Shown in pieces: positions 63,937-64,000 of a DNA stretch of 64,000 bases. The position numbers and the translations under genes are program-made. Source of the stretch: Fratercula arctica. Its lineage: Eukaryota; Chordata; Aves; Charadriiformes; Alcidae. Location of the stretch: the NCBI GenBank assembly GCA_947846985.1, contig CANTUZ010000001.1, positions 1,178,001 to 1,242,000 on the forward strand. The letters are read 5' to 3'. The notes beneath the pieces are model-generated. The model was not told the DNA's origin. It saw nothing but the letters and a program-made list of their open reading frames with translations, and made no database searches. Numbering within the stretch: position 1 is the stretch's first letter; every line of letters starts with the position of its first letter.

Positions 63937-64000
63937 CACAGGGACAGGGAGGGGGACAGGGAGAGGGAGAGGGAGGGGGACAGGGACAGGGACAGGGAGA
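63937..64000. repeat. (GGGACA/GGGAGA)n hexamer repeat running off the window
   Basis: GGGACAGGGAGGGGGACAGG-type hexamer/octamer repeats fill the last ~64 bases and appear to continue past the end of the window. Confidence 0.85.

Noticed and set aside
19636..64000. miR-139, which lies within PDE2A in mammals
   Set aside because: I looked for its conserved mature sequence and hairpin and did not find it. It probably lies further downstream, beyond the window.
51683..64000. PDE2A exon 3 (the DALLSLG-type start of the common region)
   Set aside because: No matching coding segment with acceptor and donor was seen; it presumably lies past 64 kb.

Overview
The window looks like a GC-rich, gene-poor stretch of a bird chromosome, probably a microchromosome or a GC-rich arm. 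The evidence is about 16 CR1 LINE fragments, several ending in the ATTCTGTG-type octamer tail typical of avian CR1, together with very dense GC-rich minisatellites, long homopolymer G/C runs and CpG-island promoters. I see no bacterial, plasmid or phage features, and I recognise no LTR retrovirus. Species cannot be fixed from the sequence alone.

The one gene I can identify is PDE2A (dual-substrate, cGMP-stimulated cyclic nucleotide phosphodiesterase 2A), on the + strand, represented only by its 5' end. A CpG island at about 19.08-19.70 kb carries the first coding exon of the membrane-anchored isoform (PDE2A3 type: MGQGCGHSILCRSQ..., 19568-19635). It is followed by an intron of about 30.8 kb (19636-50406). 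The shared second exon (50407-50467, RGQQVFLK...) has a second CpG-island promoter directly upstream. Translation from that promoter starts inside what is intron for the first transcript (ATG at 50357), giving the hydrophobic PDE2A2-type N-terminus MVLGLQHLLTALLRFF. A third CpG-rich start with a phase-compatible 7-codon exon (51662-51682) is a candidate further first exon. The GAF and catalytic exons are not in the window and must lie beyond 64 kb.

Region by region: 1-19 kb is upstream intergenic DNA with minisatellites, a cluster of CR1 copies (4.9-9.4 kb) and a CR1-interrupted, AT-richer coding fragment with a ubiquitin-associated-like C-terminus on the - strand (8242-8508). From 19.6 to 50.4 kb is PDE2A intron 1, filled with minisatellite families, a 1.05-kb degenerate telomere-like (TTAGGG) tract at 26.5-27.5 kb, a 1.55-kb array with about 31 TGCATG motifs at 37.1-38.6 kb, and a 2.2-kb CCTGTGTC-type array at 42-44 kb. 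Between these are short AT-richer patches with TAATTA-like words that could be conserved regulatory elements. From 51.7 to 64 kb is the following intron, with more minisatellites and one more CR1. By summing coordinates, roughly a quarter of the window is tandem repeat.

Almost all long open reading frames here are artefacts of repeats with periods divisible by three, or of GC-rich sequence with few stops, and are not annotated as genes. The most interesting biology is the layered promoter structure of PDE2A, in which the acceptor tract of one transcript is the signal-coding sequence of another, and the repeat content of its giant first intron.
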